A stretch of 7,707 nucleotides of DNA, from positions 1-7,707 of the forward strand of contig JAMOVZ010000332.1 of the NCBI GenBank assembly GCA_027061865.1. The letters are read 5' to 3'. Of this stretch, positions 6,464-7,707 are shown one piece after another. A program made the position numbers and the translations under genes. The notes beneath the pieces are model-generated. The model was given only the letters and a program-made list of their open reading frames with translations. It ran no database searches and was not told the DNA's origin. The DNA is from Desulfobacterales bacterium. GTDB taxonomy: Bacteria; Desulfobacterota; DSM-4660; Desulfatiglandales; Desulfatiglandaceae. How positions within the stretch are numbered: position 1 is the stretch's first letter; the number at the start of each line of letters is the position of its first letter.

Positions 6464-7151
6464 CCCTTGCCTCTTGTTCCTCCAGGTAGGCCATGAACCG
6501 CTCCAAGGCCACCTCTATGTGATTCCTGACAACTTGCGCCACCTCTTCGCTGGGTGATCCGGGGGCTTGGAAAAGCCCCAGGATCTTTCCGTGAACCGCC
6601 AATGAGGCGTCAAAGTCTTCTTTATAATATTTATATGAGAAGCGGTGCCACATGCTGTGCATCCTGAGGTTGCCCAACAAATTTATCAGCACATCATTGC
6701 CAGAGGCATTGATGAAAATTTCATGGAACCTTATGTGATGCTCCATGTAGGCGAATGCATCTTCCCGGGCAGCGGCCTCTTTCATGCCGCGTAGGGAATC
6801 GTTTAGGGCCCTGAGGTCTTCCTGCCCCATCTTCCCGTGGGCCTCTCTGGCTGCGAGCCCTTCAAGGGCTGCGCGCACCGGGAAGTTATCTTCAATATCT
6901 TTGCGGGTTATTGTCCTGACAAAGGTGCCTTTCCGGGGAATGATGACCACTAGCCCCTTTTTCTCAAGCACCCTGAAGGCCTCTCTAAGGGGTGAGCGGC
7001 TGATACCAAATTGTTCTTGGAGCCTTTGTTCAACCAGCTGATCGCCTCCCTTGAGCACCCCTTCAAGGATGGCGCGTGTCAAGGCCTCTGCGACCTGCTC
7101 CACCAGGACACTTGGCCTAAAATTAATATGCTCCAATGCCGCAGAAACCAT
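6456..7151 (-). CDS. GntR family transcriptional regulator with FCD ligand-binding domain
   Basis: A 231-residue regulator, or 234 residues if the GTG at 7160 is used. Residue numbers here count from that GTG. A winged helix-turn-helix occupies about 18-85: LTRAILEGVLKGGDQL, then LQEQFGISRSPLREAFRVLE (recognition helix) and the wing GLVVIIPRKGTFV. The FCD domain spans about 90-230, starting FPVRAALEGLAAREA. Its likely metal and ligand-site histidines are His142, His146 (HIRFHEIF), His190 and His214; the position where many FCD proteins have Asp is His142. Such regulators usually bind organic acids or sugar acids and often repress the operon they sit in. I prefer ATG at 7149-7151 because AGGTG lies six bases upstream; the GTG directly abuts the ferredoxin stop and has no good site. 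The gene overlaps the anchor gene by 8 bases. Its operator is probably upstream of the lyase gene, outside the window. The effector is unknown. Confidence 0.9.
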   Translation of the reverse strand: MVSAALEHINFRPSVLVEQVAEALTRAILEGVLKGGDQLVEQRLQEQFGISRSPLREAFRVLEKKGLVVIIPRKGTFVRTITRKDIEDNFPVRAALEGLAAREAHGKMGQEDLRALNDSLRGMKEAAAREDAFAYMEHHIRFHEIFINASGNDVLINLLGNLRMHSMWHRFSYKYYKEDFDASLAVHGKILGLFQAPGSPSEEVAQVVRNHIEVALERFMAYLEEQEARGE

Positions 7152-7157
7152 TAACTG

Positions 7158-7162
7158 CACCT
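7158..7162 (-). promoter_or_regulatory. Ribosome-binding site favouring the ATG start of the GntR gene
   Basis: AGGTG on the minus strand lies six bases before ATG at 7149-7151 and overlaps the last bases of the ferredoxin stop codon. It supports the ATG over the GTG at 7158-7160, which is itself part of this site. Confidence 0.5.
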
Positions 7163-7382
7163 ACTCGTAAAGTTTTTTGATGGTTATCGCCTTGGGGCGG
7201 CATGTCTCCATGCAGAGGTTACAAAGAGTGCACTCGTCCTGGTTTTCCTCAACCACCTTGGGATACCCTGCCTCCTCCTCGAAAATATTAACAGGGCACA
7301 CCTTGATGCACCCCCGGCACTTGGCAGTCCCAAGGCAGGCGGAAAGATCAATGATCACTTGGATGAATTCACTGGAAGCCAA
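7161..7382 (-). CDS. Small two-cluster 4Fe-4S ferredoxin
   Basis: A 73-residue bacterial-type ferredoxin with eight cysteines in two sets. The second set is regular: C51, C54, C57 and C61 (CTLCNLCMETC), followed by Arg then Pro. The first is C16, C22, C25 and C29-Pro. The gap between its first two cysteines is five residues (CLGTAKC) instead of the usual two, an expansion that may alter potential or partner fit. It is likely a soluble low-potential electron carrier in the cytoplasm. Translation starts at TTG (7380-7382): an in-frame TAG (7398-7400) stands just upstream, no ATG or GTG intervenes, and AAGGAGG lies five bases before. It sits between the lyase and GntR genes, 15 bases after the former; its TAG stop is followed immediately by the GTG at 7160. 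Its partner is not identifiable from this window; a subunit role for an oxidoreductase upstream is possible. Confidence 0.88.
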   Translation of the reverse strand: MASSEFIQVIIDLSACLGTAKCRGCIKVCPVNIFEEEAGYPKVVEENQDECTLCNLCMETCRPKAITIKKLYE

Positions 7383-7387
7383 TGCCC

Positions 7388-7394
7388 CCTCCTT
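7388..7394 (-). promoter_or_regulatory. Ribosome-binding site deciding the TTG start of the ferredoxin gene
   Basis: AAGGAGG on the minus strand is five bases upstream of TTG at 7380-7382. It lies in the 15-base gap after the lyase stop codon and is the main reason for accepting the TTG start. Confidence 0.7.
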
Positions 7395-7397
7395 CGG

Positions 7398-7707
7398 CTA
7401 TGTATGATTCAACTTGCGTGCTAGAGCAAGTGTTTGTTTGGCCCTCTCCACTACAGGAGGATCAATGAATCTGCCATCCATTTGAACTACCTGCTCACCC
7501 CCGGCCCGTGCCCTCTCAAAGGTCTCAACCACCTTTTCTGCATGGGAAATCTCCTCTCTGGAGGGGGAAAACACCTCATTGCAGGGACCCACTTGCAAGG
7601 GGTGCACACACAGCTTTCCCTGGAAACCCAAAAGCCTTGCCCTCTTTGCATCAGCCACCAGGCCCACTGTGTCCTTGATGTCAATCATGTAAGGTGTATC
7701 AATCGGG
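7398..7707 (-). CDS. CitE/HpcH-HpaI family acyl-CoA lyase, C-terminal part (partial)
   Basis: Only the last 103 codons are present; the frame stays open to the right edge (PIDTPYMIDIKDTVGL), so the ATG at 7688 is internal, not the start. The segment matches the C-terminus of the citrate lyase beta subunit-like (CitE/malyl-CoA lyase) family. It shows DIKDTVGLVADAKRARLLGF, then GKLCVHPLQVGPCNEVFSPS (the family's GK-x-x-HP-x-Q block), then a helix with A-x-x-VVETFERA. After that come the DGRFIDPPVVERA block and a final helix. Family members cleave or form malyl-CoA, citramalyl-CoA, methylmalyl-CoA or citryl-type thioesters with a divalent metal. The metal-binding acidic residues and most of the barrel are outside the window, so the substrate is unknown. 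It is the most upstream operon gene visible, and its TAG stop lies 15 bases before the ferredoxin start. Confidence 0.85.
   Translation of the reverse strand, partial: PIDTPYMIDIKDTVGLVADAKRARLLGFQGKLCVHPLQVGPCNEVFSPSREEISHAEKVVETFERARAGGEQVVQMDGRFIDPPVVERAKQTLALARKLNHT

Noticed and set aside
7398..7688. A complete 96-residue gene starting at ATG 7688.
   Set aside because: The frame continues upstream to the window edge with family-typical residues (PIDTPY), so this is the C-terminal part of a longer lyase.

Overview
The window looks like a chromosomal segment from an anaerobic or respiratory bacterium. My best guess is a Desulfobacterota-type lineage. That is an inference from the gene mix (complex II, small ferredoxin, DUF1847, CitE-like lyase, LivJ-like binding protein), the mid-range GC content and the heavy use of TTG/GTG starts. 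No taxonomic marker is present. There are no rRNA or tRNA genes, CRISPR arrays, insertion sequences or phage genes.

Left part (1-2469): about 190 bases without a gene, carrying short inverted repeats. Next comes a minus-strand gene (194-1192) for an orphan ParB-like protein. Divergent from it is a plus-strand gene (about 1300-2469) for an exported LivJ-type substrate-binding protein with no transporter partners in view.

Right part (2488-7707): one tightly packed minus-strand operon, read from the right edge leftwards. Its order is a CitE/HpcH-type lyase (5' end off the window), a 73-residue two-cluster ferredoxin, a GntR/FCD regulator, a complex II membrane anchor, the flavoprotein subunit, the iron-sulfur subunit and a DUF1847 protein. 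Gaps are 2 to 24 bases and one pair overlaps by 8 bases. The complex II genes keep the classical sdhC-D-A-B order, but C and D are fused into one 237-residue protein. An extra transmembrane helix sits where topology requires one, and both E. coli-type heme ligands are recognisable.

Reading of the operon: the complex II would interconvert succinate and fumarate with the quinone pool. The lyase and ferredoxin suggest that it serves a dedicated organic-acid or acyl-CoA route controlled by the in-operon GntR protein, rather than being only the housekeeping TCA enzyme. That link is inferred from gene order alone. The direction of complex II cannot be read from sequence. The operon converges on the binding-protein gene with only 18 bases between stop codons and no recognisable terminator.
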